Assembly: GCA_021827845.1 (NCBI GenBank)
Contig: JAKAUB010000064.1
Span: 1 to 32,103, forward strand
Direction of reading: 5' to 3'
DNA: 32,103 nucleotides
DNA from: Acidobacteriota bacterium
GTDB taxonomy: Bacteria > Acidobacteriota > Terriglobia > Terriglobales > Acidobacteriaceae
The notes below the pieces were generated by a model. That model saw nothing but the letters and a program-made list of their open reading frames with translations. It was not told where the DNA came from and made no database searches. Positions 1-8,900 of the stretch are shown here, in pieces. How positions within the stretch are numbered: position 1 is the first letter of the stretch; every line of letters starts with the position of its first letter. Position numbers and translations under genes: made by a program.

Positions 1-529
1 TCACATAGCCGCCGCCATTACAATCCGCACCGAGTGTTGCTCCATTGCTGGTGATCGTCGCCTGGTACGCGGTAAAGTCACTGACCGTATAGATGTTCTG
101 CGGATTCCATCCAGCGCACGCATTGCTGGAAGCTTGAGCCGTGTAGGTCTGCGTGGCGACAGCAGAAAAATTTCCGCTGGAGTCTTCAGCAATTGCATTG
201 ACGACGGCTGCCCCAACCAGTGTGAAGCACGGGACGGTGGAGCTGGGTGCACATGTCGTTCCATGCGTTGCAGAAGGAGTGCTTCCATCCAGCGTATACA
301 TAATCGTTGTGTTAGGGGTAGCGTCTGTGATGTAGACCGGGGTGCTGCCGGAAATTGCAGTAGCCGTCGGAGAGATTTCCGGCGGGCTGACAGCAGCCGA
401 AGTAACAGGAGGCGGCGTCGAAGTTGACGGAGACCGACCGCCACAACCAGACAAGCTCAAAAACATAAGCAGCAGAAGGACAGAGATACAAGTGCGGCCC
501 CTAAATGCCGTGGCTAATGCGTTGTGCAT
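1..529 (-). CDS. Secreted lipoprotein with chitobiase/beta-hexosaminidase C-terminal-like (CHB_HEX_C) repeat, partial (runs off the left window edge)
   Basis: Hand translation from ATG at 529: MHNALATAFRGRTCISVLLLLMFLSLSGCGGRSPSTSTPPPVTSAAVSPPEISPTATAISGSTPVYITDATPNTTIMYTLDGSTPS...; open to position 1; lipobox LSGC; 'TPNTTIMYTLDGSTPS' resembles CHB_HEX_C repeats. Not in the ORF track (the listed 1..444 ORF is another frame). Confidence 0.8.
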   Translation of the reverse strand, partial: MHNALATAFRGRTCISVLLLLMFLSLSGCGGRSPSTSTPPPVTSAAVSPPEISPTATAISGSTPVYITDATPNTTIMYTLDGSTPSATHGTTCAPSSTVPCFTLVGAAVVNAIAEDSSGNFSAVATQTYTAQASSNACAGWNPQNIYTVSDFTAYQATITSNGATLGADCNGGGYV

Positions 530-966
530 AAAAACGGTCTCTCCTGCGTTGAGAATGGCTCGTTTGACGGTGGTTGCCCACTGCACCTTTGGCCGGACCG
601 TCGCCGCTGCGTTCTGCCAGCGCGCTACCTACGGGTATCCAGTTCGATGGAACCACCGCCCTTGGTCCGATATGGGGAATGGCCCGCGACCGGAAACCCC
701 AGAATGCATGAAAAAGTTGCGCAGTGCCGTCGAAAAGTGCAGATTTTTTAACAGTGGTCCATTCCCGCGTTGAGATCCATCCGCTCGCCATGGTGAGTGT
801 GGAATTGATTTTGTTCACGCGGAATTCGCGCTGTGGGCCATTGAATGCGTGACATCAATTGCTCCAGGCCTCAACCCACGTCCGCATAAATTCTCTCCAC
901 CTGGTGCCGCAATCCCCATACACTCGTAGCGCTGGAACAATCTTCCTCAAGGATGTGTCCAAACAA

Positions 967-2094
967 ATGCCTGCCACGCTCAAAACCTGTCTTCGCCCGG
1001 CGTTCACGGCCGTGCTCACCTCTTTGTGCTGGTTCTGCGCCGCGCCGCAGCTGCGGGCGCAGGTTGCGCCGTCTACCAAAGCCCAGCCCATGCCGCCTAT
1101 TACTACGGACTCCAGCTATCTTGGCCCCAACGGCGCCGCTCACATTACGCGCGTCGTGCCCATTCCCACCACCATCAGTCCGCAGGCGCAGAAGTTTCTC
1201 GCTCGCACGCCACCGGACCTTGGCAGCATGACGCTCGCCCAGCGGCGCCACAATACGGACGTCTGGCAGGCCGATCGCGGCGCACGCTTCCGCGCCCTCT
1301 ATCCTGTGAACGTGTCACAGGCCGTCATCGCCGGCGTGCCCGTCAAAAACATCACGCCGCTCCAGATGCCCGCTGCCAACCGCGACCGCGTCCTGATGAA
1401 CCTGCATGGCGGCGGGTTTGATTCGGACTCCGGCTCGCTGACGGAAACCGTTCCCATCGCCAACCTCACGCAGACCCGCGTCGTTGCGGTCCTCTATCGC
1501 CTGATGCCGGAGCACCCGTTTCCCGCGCAGGTGGATGACGCCGTCGCCGTCTACCGGGAGCTGCTCAAGACCTATCAGCCGCGCCACATCTGCATCTACG
1601 GCACCTCCGCCGGAGCCATCCTCACCCCGCAGGTCGCCGTTCGCCTGCGTCAGCTAGGCCTTCCGCTGCCTGGTTGTCTCGGCATCTTTTCCGGTTTGGG
1701 AGATTTCACCCGCCGCGGCGATTCGCAGTCCATCTTCGGCCTCTTCGGTCTTTCCGGCCCCATCGGCATGCCGCCCAGCCGTCCCGCGCATCCCGCTGCC
1801 GCTGCGGCGAAACCTGCGGCACATCCGCCGGTCAACCCGAAAGACCCGGTCCGCTCGCCCATCTTTGCCGACCTGCACGGGTTCCCGCCCTCACTCTTTA
1901 TCAGCAGTGAGCGTGACATGCTGCTCAGCGGGACCATCAATCTGCATCGCGCCTTTCTCGCCAGCGGGGTCGATGCGCAGCTTGTCGTCTTCGACGGGTT
2001 GCCGCACGCCTTCTGGAATCATCCCAGCCTGCCTGAGACGCGTCAGGCCGACCAGATCATGGCCGACTTCTTCCGCCGCCAGCTTGCCCACTGA
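967..2094 (+). CDS. Secreted alpha/beta hydrolase, HSL-like (steryl acetyl hydrolase/esterase family)
   Basis: Oxyanion-hole motif NLHGGGF, nucleophile elbow GTSAG, C-terminal ERDMLL...DGLPHAFW catalytic Asp/His. Signal peptide if started at ATG 967 (MPATLKTCLRPAFTAVLTSLCWFCAAPQLRAQ); the ORF track extends to a TTG at 859. Confidence 0.88.
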   Translation: MPATLKTCLRPAFTAVLTSLCWFCAAPQLRAQVAPSTKAQPMPPITTDSSYLGPNGAAHITRVVPIPTTISPQAQKFLARTPPDLGSMTLAQRRHNTDVWQADRGARFRALYPVNVSQAVIAGVPVKNITPLQMPAANRDRVLMNLHGGGFDSDSGSLTETVPIANLTQTRVVAVLYRLMPEHPFPAQVDDAVAVYRELLKTYQPRHICIYGTSAGAILTPQVAVRLRQLGLPLPGCLGIFSGLGDFTRRGDSQSIFGLFGLSGPIGMPPSRPAHPAAAAAKPAAHPPVNPKDPVRSPIFADLHGFPPSLFISSERDMLLSGTINLHRAFLASGVDAQLVVFDGLPHAFWNHPSLPETRQADQIMADFFRRQLAH

Positions 2095-2195
2095 GCGCTT
2101 GCGGCAATCTCGATTCGCCGATTCGGTAGGGGACAGCTGCGGGACGATTTATCGTTGTCAGTCCCAGCCAGCGGCCAGGCGAGTGTGCCGTGGCG

Positions 2196-2819
2196 TTAGG
2201 GGGTGCGAGTGTCCTGATTTGGTGAGTTTTCCCCTGAGGGTGTGAGCTTCCGCAGCGCTGGCGCAGCTTCTATCTGCGCTGCCGACCGGACGGAGACATC
2301 CTTGACGGAATCCCGGACGATCAGGTTTACATCGTGACCATGCGTGAACATATTGCCCATGTGATGCTTTGACGATCCCTGCACCGTCTGGAGCCAGATG
2401 GTTTTGCCCGCAGCATTTTTCGCCGTCCACTGCAGGAATACATCCATTTCACGATTCGCAAAGGCGAAGGTGGACGTGGTAGCGTGTGCATTTGCAAATT
2501 TGGGGATGAGAACCACCTGAGCGTTTCCGGAAGTTGGGGGCGCCGATGCGACGGTCAGGCTCTTGAACGCAGGCTTCAGTGCGGGCTCCAGATCGGTACA
2601 GGCCATTTTGCCCACCGCGAATGTCTCCCTGCCCGTAGTCCAGATCGATCCCTGTTTGAATTTTGTCTGGCAGAATTCAGGCGTAAGGACCAGAACTGCG
2701 TCAAGCGGAAGGTTTGCCTCGGCTGTGGCTGGCGCCGCCTGAGCGTAGATCGCGGGCGTCAACATAAGGGAAACGCAGAGTAGGAACAGGGCAACCGGCA
2801 ACCTGCGGAGGATCGGCAT
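2196..2819 (-). CDS. Secreted protein of unknown function
   Basis: Signal peptide MPILRRLPVALFLLCVSLMLTPAIYAQA; consistent ORF; 10 nt downstream of the 2830..3435 gene on the same strand. Confidence 0.7.
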   Translation of the reverse strand: MPILRRLPVALFLLCVSLMLTPAIYAQAAPATAEANLPLDAVLVLTPEFCQTKFKQGSIWTTGRETFAVGKMACTDLEPALKPAFKSLTVASAPPTSGNAQVVLIPKFANAHATTSTFAFANREMDVFLQWTAKNAAGKTIWLQTVQGSSKHHMGNMFTHGHDVNLIVRDSVKDVSVRSAAQIEAAPALRKLTPSGENSPNQDTRTP

Positions 2820-2829
2820 CGCAAACTCC

Positions 2830-3435
2830 TCAAAACGTTAATTGCTGAACAGATGTTTTGTCCGATCCTGACCAAGCGATCGGAATCCTGAGGTGGATCT
2901 TTCGGCGGGGTCCTTTCTTCGGGACCGGGACGTACAAAAAGCCATGCACCGTTTCGCCAGGGGAGAGGGTTTCACTCTGTAGCTCATGAAGCACAAGGTT
3001 CTGCTTCACCTCAGAAAGGCCCTGGGTCATTCCCGCTGAAATAAACGGTCCGATGAATGGAATGAATCCGGCGCTCGCAATCTGAGCCTTCTGGCCGCCC
3101 GAATTTTCACTCGGAGAAGATGCATCGGACCCACCCGAACCGTACGTAATCGATCCTTTGTCGAGGAGCAGGCTGTCGGTTTTGGATCGATTGTGAATAA
3201 CAACAAATACGGGAAGAAATCCCTTGGACGATAGAGTGGTGTGGAAATAGGTCTGTTGATCTTCGGGGGACTCAACCGGTTGGATGCCGATCGACACATC
3301 ATTCTGACGCGTCGAGATCGCGTAGTGACTCGGCGGCTGAACCGGGTATGCAGGGAAATGCTGTGGATCCTGTGCGGTTGCTGCGGCACAGGTCGAGAGC
3401 ATCAGCCAGCAAATAGCGAGGATTCGTTGGGACAT
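2830..3435 (-). CDS. Secreted protein of unknown function
   Basis: Signal peptide MSQRILAICWLMLSTCAAATAQ; FVVIHNRSKTDSLLLDKGSITYG reads like a beta-sandwich; hydrophobic Gly-rich stretch FIPFIGPFISAGMTQG. Confidence 0.7.
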   Translation of the reverse strand: MSQRILAICWLMLSTCAAATAQDPQHFPAYPVQPPSHYAISTRQNDVSIGIQPVESPEDQQTYFHTTLSSKGFLPVFVVIHNRSKTDSLLLDKGSITYGSGGSDASSPSENSGGQKAQIASAGFIPFIGPFISAGMTQGLSEVKQNLVLHELQSETLSPGETVHGFLYVPVPKKGPRRKIHLRIPIAWSGSDKTSVQQLTF

Positions 3436-3481
3436 GCCAGTGACTGCACAAGACCCTAGCAGCTATCCTGCCGCGGGTGCA

Positions 3482-3495
3482 ATGCATTTATGCAT
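3482..3495. promoter_or_regulatory. Palindromic operator-like site ATGCAT-TT-ATGCAT upstream of the 2830..3435 gene
   Basis: 6-bp arms with a 2-nt spacer; on the minus strand it is immediately followed by TTGCAC (-35-like), 18 nt, TAGGGT (-10-like). Confidence 0.35.
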
Positions 3496-3690
3496 GATTG
3501 AGGTTTTTCATAAGGTACCCTCCGGTGGCAGCATGGACAAGAAAGTGGTCATGGCCTTCGAAAGGTCAAAGTTGTCCGATTCGTCAGTCGCCTTCAGGGA
3601 TTCGCGCATAACTGCATTCCCACCGCCACCCTATCCCCGAGCGGCTAAAATAACGTTGACATCACTTTTATTCAGAAGGAGAAGGCGCAG

Positions 3691-4734
3691 ATGCGGGTTG
3701 GAATGTTGACGGGCGGCGGCGATTGCCCGGGGTTGAATGCTGTCATCCGGGCGGCGGTACGTAAGGGGATCTTCCACTACGGCGATGAGTTTGTCGGGTT
3801 TCTTGAGGGCTGGCGTGGCGTGCTCGAAAACAAGACCATGCCCCTCACCATTGAGTCCGTCTCGGGCATCCTGCACCTCGGCGGCACTATTCTGCGCACC
3901 TCCCGCACCAACGTGCGCAAGAAGCCGGGTGGCCTGGAGCAGTGCATCTCCGTCATCCAGCAGAACAAACTGGATGCGCTGATCACCATCGGCGGCGATG
4001 ACACGCAGGGTGTGGCCAATGCGCTGATTGAAAAAGGCGTGAAGTGCGTCGGCGTGCCGAAGACGATTGACAACGATCTGAACGGCACCGATGCCTGCTT
4101 CGGCTTTGACACGGCCGTCAGCATTGCGACGGAAGCGGTCGATCGCCTGCACTCTACGGCGGAAGCCCACAGCCGCGTGATCGTGTGTGAAGTGATGGGC
4201 CGTGACGCGGGCTGGATCGCTGTCTACAGCGGCGTTGCGGGCGGGGCAGACGCTATCCTGGTGCCGGAGGTTCCCATCGATCTGGACGCCGTGATTGCTC
4301 AGATCAAGGACCGTCGCGCGCGCGGCAAAAACTTCAGCATCGTCGTGGTTGCGGAAGGCGCGAAGATGCCGGCCTCCGACGCCAAGGCGACGCATGGCAA
4401 CAAGCTGGACGAGTTCGGTCACGAGCGGCTGGCGGGCATCGGCCAGTACGTTGCCGATGAGATTGAGAAGCGAACTGGCTTTGAAACGCGCTCCGTCAAC
4501 CTGGGGCACACGCAGCGCGGCGGCACGCCGACTGCCTACGACCGCATGCTGGCCACGCGCTATGGCGCCGGTGCCATTGATCTGGTGCACCAAAACAAGT
4601 TTGGCCGCCTGGTCGTGCTCCGCGGTACGGAGATCACCGATATCGCGCTGGCGGATGCCATCTCCAAAAACCGGACCGTGGATCCCAAACTCCTCGATCT
4701 GGCGAAAAGCCTGCAGCCGGACCTGAAAGCCTAG
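3691..4734 (+). CDS. 6-phosphofructokinase, probable PPi-dependent type
   Basis: PFK family motifs MLTGGGDCPGLNAVIRA, TIGGDDTQGV, VPKTIDNDLNGTD, GRDAGWIA, LGHTQRGGTPTAYDR. RBS-like AGAAGGAG upstream. Confidence 0.95.
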   Translation: MRVGMLTGGGDCPGLNAVIRAAVRKGIFHYGDEFVGFLEGWRGVLENKTMPLTIESVSGILHLGGTILRTSRTNVRKKPGGLEQCISVIQQNKLDALITIGGDDTQGVANALIEKGVKCVGVPKTIDNDLNGTDACFGFDTAVSIATEAVDRLHSTAEAHSRVIVCEVMGRDAGWIAVYSGVAGGADAILVPEVPIDLDAVIAQIKDRRARGKNFSIVVVAEGAKMPASDAKATHGNKLDEFGHERLAGIGQYVADEIEKRTGFETRSVNLGHTQRGGTPTAYDRMLATRYGAGAIDLVHQNKFGRLVVLRGTEITDIALADAISKNRTVDPKLLDLAKSLQPDLKA

Positions 4735-4777
4735 GGAAGACGCGGGAACGCAAAGAAAAATAAGGGAAGTAAAGCGA

Positions 4778-4812
4778 CGCGAAGGGCCTCCGGGCTCTTC
4801 GCGTTCTCTTTT
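4778..4812 (+). terminator. Rho-independent terminator of the phosphofructokinase gene
   Basis: CGCGAAGGGCC-TCCG-GGCTCTTCGCG-type stem-loop (7-bp outer stem CGCGAAG/CTTCGCG plus an inner stem) followed by TTCTCTTTT, 43 nt after the stop. Confidence 0.75.
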
Positions 4813-4843
4813 GGGAATGGCAGGGAATCGAGAAACCAACGGC

Positions 4844-4866
4844 CCCGGGATGCCGGGAGATTTTTT
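4844..4866 (+). terminator. Second terminator-like hairpin
   Basis: CCCGG-GATG-CCGGG then AGATTTTTT. Confidence 0.4.
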
Positions 4867-4953
4867 CCGGATTTTTACCGGTTTATTGGGATTTTTCAGG
4901 ATTCCCGCTGGCTGGATCCTGAAATCGCCCGTAGGGAATCCGAAAGTACACGA

Positions 4954-4982
4954 TTGCATTCCGGTTCCGTACCCCTTATAAC
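4954..4982 (+). promoter_or_regulatory. Sigma70-like promoter for the HTH gene
   Basis: TTGCAT (4954-4959), 17-nt spacer, TATAAC (4977-4982), about 65 nt before ATG 5047. Confidence 0.55.
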
Positions 4983-5046
4983 GAGAGTCCCGGGCAATGC
5001 ACCGCGTTCGGCCCGCAACCCGATCCCGCTTGCAGGAGATTTGCTT

Positions 5047-5370
5047 ATGACCGCCACACCCCGTTCGCAGAACACGTTGCTTGCAGCGGAGCCGGTCCAG
5101 CCCTTTGCTTCCGCCGCCGCGCCAGCCCTGGCCGGGCGGGAGGTGATGGACATTCGCCAGGCGGCGGAGTACCTGGGCATCAGCGCCGACAGCCTGTATA
5201 AATATGCGTCGGAAGGCTTCATTCCTGCCTTTAAGCTGGGCAACCGCTGGCGCTTCAAGCGCTCTCTGCTGGAGGCGTGGATGGAGCGGCAAAGCATGAC
5301 GTCCCATGAATTACCGGCGGAAAAGCCCGTCCGTCCCCGCCAGAAAAAGCCCGTCCGCCGCGCCCGCTAG
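5047..5370 (+). CDS. Excisionase-family helix-turn-helix DNA-binding protein
   Basis: MDIRQAAEYLGISADSLYKYASEGFIPAFKLGNRWRFKRSLLEAWM is a typical MerR-like/excisionase HTH; basic C-terminal tail; RBS CAGGAGA; ATG at 5047. Confidence 0.85.
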   Translation: MTATPRSQNTLLAAEPVQPFASAAAPALAGREVMDIRQAAEYLGISADSLYKYASEGFIPAFKLGNRWRFKRSLLEAWMERQSMTSHELPAEKPVRPRQKKPVRRAR

Positions 5371-5722
5371 CTGCAAAGACCCCCAAAACACCCGCAAATC
5401 TTCACCGCGAGTCGGATCGAGGCGACCACACCGCGCTGCGTGCGGCTGCCGGGCAGTGCTGCGTCCTCTCGCCGGGCTGTGTGCACCCACTCCGGCAACT
5501 TCAAATGGAACGCTTCCGGAGAGTCGTGCCGGCCGACGTGCCTTCGGTCCTCGTTGTCCACACTTGCACAGTGCTTCCTCACAAATTGCACCATCGCTGC
5601 GCCTTGTGGCAGGTGAATCCGGAACCCTACACTGGAAGGGGTGAGGGCCGGTCGCCGGCGGCAATGCAAGTCCTTTTGCCTGAAGCAGTTCCAAAGGTAA
5701 TACAATTAGTAGTGGTATTTGC

Positions 5723-5751
5723 TTGACAGGCACAACGAGTGGCGGTACTTT
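5723..5751 (+). promoter_or_regulatory. Sigma70-like promoter for the ribonucleotide reductase gene
   Basis: Consensus TTGACA (5723-5728), 17-nt spacer, TACTTT (5746-5751); about 240 nt upstream of ATG 5991. Confidence 0.6.
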
Positions 5752-5990
5752 CCCTCTACAGGCCCAGAGCACACCCAGCCCATTCCTGAGGCGCCCGGGA
5801 CCGAAAGCACGACTTCGGCGATACCCTGCGGACCGTTTGGCGACCTCCCTCGAACGACCGCGCACTTCGCCCACGCAACGCATTGGCGGCCAGGTTTCCC
5901 CGTGGGGAAGCATGGCTTGAAACCGCAGGATCGCGACCGCGCCGGACAACACCGGCGACCGAATTTTTGGAGAAATAAGGAGACATTTTG

Positions 5991-8900
5991 ATGGCCGAGA
6001 CCACGAAAACCAGAACCGCAGACGCTACCCAGACATCATCGGCTGCACCTTCCCGTACTGCCCCCCGCACAGGCCTGCACTTTGAGCGTGTGTTTACCCG
6101 CCCCGGCGTTTCGCCATATGACGAGCTGCAGTGGGAGAAGCGGACGGCCTCAATCGTGGATGCCAAGGGCAACACGATCTTTGAGCAGAAGGATGTCGAT
6201 GTGCCCGCGGACTGGTCGATGACGGCCACCAACATCGTCGCCAGCAAATATCTGCACGGGCAGCTGAATACGCCCGAGCGGGAGACGGGCGTGCGGCAGC
6301 TGGTGGGCCGCGTGGCGGAGACGATCCGCGACTGGGGTATGGCGGGCGGCTATTTCCGCACGGCCGAAGACGGCGAGGTGTTTTTCGATGAGCTGACGCA
6401 CATGCTGCTGCACCAGAAGGTGGCGTTCAACTCACCGGTATGGTTCAACGTGGGCTGCGACCGGCTGGAGCCAAACTCCGATGCGCAGAACTGGCACTGG
6501 AATCCGCACACCTGCGCGGTGGAGTTTTCGGCGACCGGCTACCGGAATCCGCAATGCTCGGCGTGCTTCATCAACTCTGTCGAAGACTCGCTCGATTCCA
6601 TCCTGACGCTGGCGAAGACCGAAGGCATGCTGTTCAAGTGGGGTTCGGGTACGGGCACCAACCTGTCGCCGATCCGCGGCTCGATGGAGAATCTGTCGGG
6701 TGGCGGCGTGGCCTCTGGTCCGCTGAGCTTTATGCGCGGGTTTGACGCCTTTGCGGGTGTGATCAAGTCCGGCGGCAAGACGCGGCGCGCGGCCAAGATG
6801 GTCATCCTGAACATCGACCATCCGGATATCGTCGACTTTATCGAGTGCAAGTCCAAAGAAGAGGCGAAGGCCTGGACACTGATGAAGGCGGGCTACGACG
6901 GATCGGGGCCGGATTCCGAAGCCTTTACGTCCATCTTCTTCCAGAATGCAAATAACTCCGTGCGCGTGAACGACGAGTTTATGCGCGCCGTCGAACAGGA
7001 CCGCGAGTTTTCGACCAAGTCCGTGAAGGATGGTTCGCCGTTCAAGACCTACAAGGCGCGCGACCTGATGCACAAGATCGCTGAGAATACGTGGCACTGC
7101 GGCGACCCCGGCATGCAGTACGACACGACGATCAATCGCTGGCACACGTCGAAGAACACGGCGCGCATCAACGCGTCCAATCCGTGCTCGGAGTACATGT
7201 TCCTCGACAACTCCGCGTGCAACCTGGCGAGCTTCAATCTGATGAAGTTCATGAAGCCGGGCGGCACGTTCGACATTGCCGCCTACCGCCATGCGGTAGA
7301 CGTGATGATTACGGCGATGGACATTCTGGTGGACAGCTCGGGGTACCCGACGGAGGCGATTGCGCGCAACTCGCATGACTATCGCCCGCTGGGGCTGGGC
7401 TACGCCAACCTGGGCGCGCTGTTGATGGCCTGCGGCCTGCCGTATGACTCCGACGCGGGGCGCGACTTTGCGGCCTGCCTGACGGCGATCATGTGCGGTG
7501 AGTCGTACCTGCAATCGTCGCGGCTGGCGGAGAACTGCGCACCCCTGGCGCCCGCCACGCCGCTAACGCAATCGACGGAGCGCAGTGGCGGTGCGTGTCC
7601 GGGCTTCTACGCAAACCGCGAACCGTTCCTCGATGTGATCCGCATGCACCGCGCGGAGGTGAACAAGATCGGCCGTTCCCGCAGCAGCGCGGAGCCGTTT
7701 GTTGTGCCGGAGCTGGACAATCTGATTGAAGCCAGCCGCGACTGCTGGGACAAGGCGCTGGCGCACGGGGAGAAGTTCGGCTATCGCAACTCCCAGACCA
7801 CGGTGCTGGCGCCGACGGGAACCATTGGCTTCATGATGGACTGCGACACGACGGGCGTGGAGCCGGACCTGGCGCTGGTGAAGTACAAGAAGCTGGTCGG
7901 CGGCGGCATGATCAAGATCGTGAACAACACGGTGCCGGAGGCGCTGTTCAAGCTGGGCTACAAGGAAGAGGCTGTCAACGCGATCATCAGCTACATTGAC
8001 GCGACGGGCACGATTGAAGGCGCGCCGGGCATCAAGCCGGAGCATCTGCCGGTGTTCGACTGCAGCTTTAAGGCGGCCAAGGGCACGCGCAGCATTCACT
8101 ACATGGGCCACGTGCGGATGATGGCGGCGACGCAGCCATTCTTGTCGGGCGCCATCTCAAAGACCGTCAATCTGCCAAACAACGCGACGGTGGATGACAT
8201 CGCCGAGGCGTACATGGAGTCGTGGCGGCAGGGCCTGAAGGCCGTGGCGGTGTATCGCGACGGGTCCAAGGGCACGCAGCCGCTGAATGTGTCGGCGGAG
8301 ACGCCGGCCGCCAGCACCAACGCTGCGCTGGATGCGGTAGCGCAGCAGCTGCTGGAGGCGGCGGTGCAACAGCCGCTGGACGGCGCTGTGCTGAGTGCGC
8401 TGGCCGCGCCGCTGGCCGTTGGGTCGTCGGAGACAGTGCAGGTTCCGGCGGCGGCTTTGGAGGCGCTGGCGCGGTCTCTCGCGGTCACAGCCAGCTCCGT
8501 CATTCTGACGCAGCAGGATCCGAAGGCTCCGCCGCGTGCCGTGCGGCACCGGCTGCCAGAGGAGCGGGCATCGCTGACGCACAAGTTCGCGATCGCTGGA
8601 CACGAAGGCTACATCACGGTTGGGCTGTATCCCAACGGCCAGCCGGGCGAAATCTTCATCAAGATGGCGAAGGAAGGCTCGACGGTCAGCGGGCTGATGG
8701 ATGCGTTTGCGACGGCGATTTCACTCTCGCTGCAGCATGGCGTGCCGCTGAAGGTGCTGTGCGAGAAGTTTGCGCACTTGCGGTTTGAGCCCTCGGGCTG
8801 GACCGGAAATGAGGAGATCGGCTTTGCCAAGTCGATCATGGACTACATCTTCCGCTGGCTGCAGTTGCGGTTTCTGTCGGGAACGCAGCTGTCACTGTTC

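Noticed and set aside
501-818. 105-aa minus-strand ORF between the lipoprotein and esterase genes
   Set aside because: Overlaps the lipoprotein start; no recognisable domain; possible remnant but unsupported.
3631-5307. 558-aa minus-strand ORF spanning the phosphofructokinase and HTH genes
   Set aside because: Antisense to two well-supported genes; composition (Arg/His/Gln-rich, no motifs) typical of mirror-frame ORFs in GC-rich DNA.
5311-5952. 213-aa minus-strand ORF in the nrdJ upstream region
   Set aside because: Overlaps the HTH gene 3' end and the nrdJ promoter; no motif or signal; low-complexity Arg/Gly/Pro composition.
5752-5990. Canonical cobalamin riboswitch upstream of nrdJ
   Set aside because: Looked for a B12-box/GCCACTG-like core by eye and did not see it; leader kept only as an unclassified regulatory candidate.
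6432-7514. 360-aa minus-strand ORF inside nrdJ
   Set aside because: Arg/His-rich antisense shadow ORF of a conserved gene.
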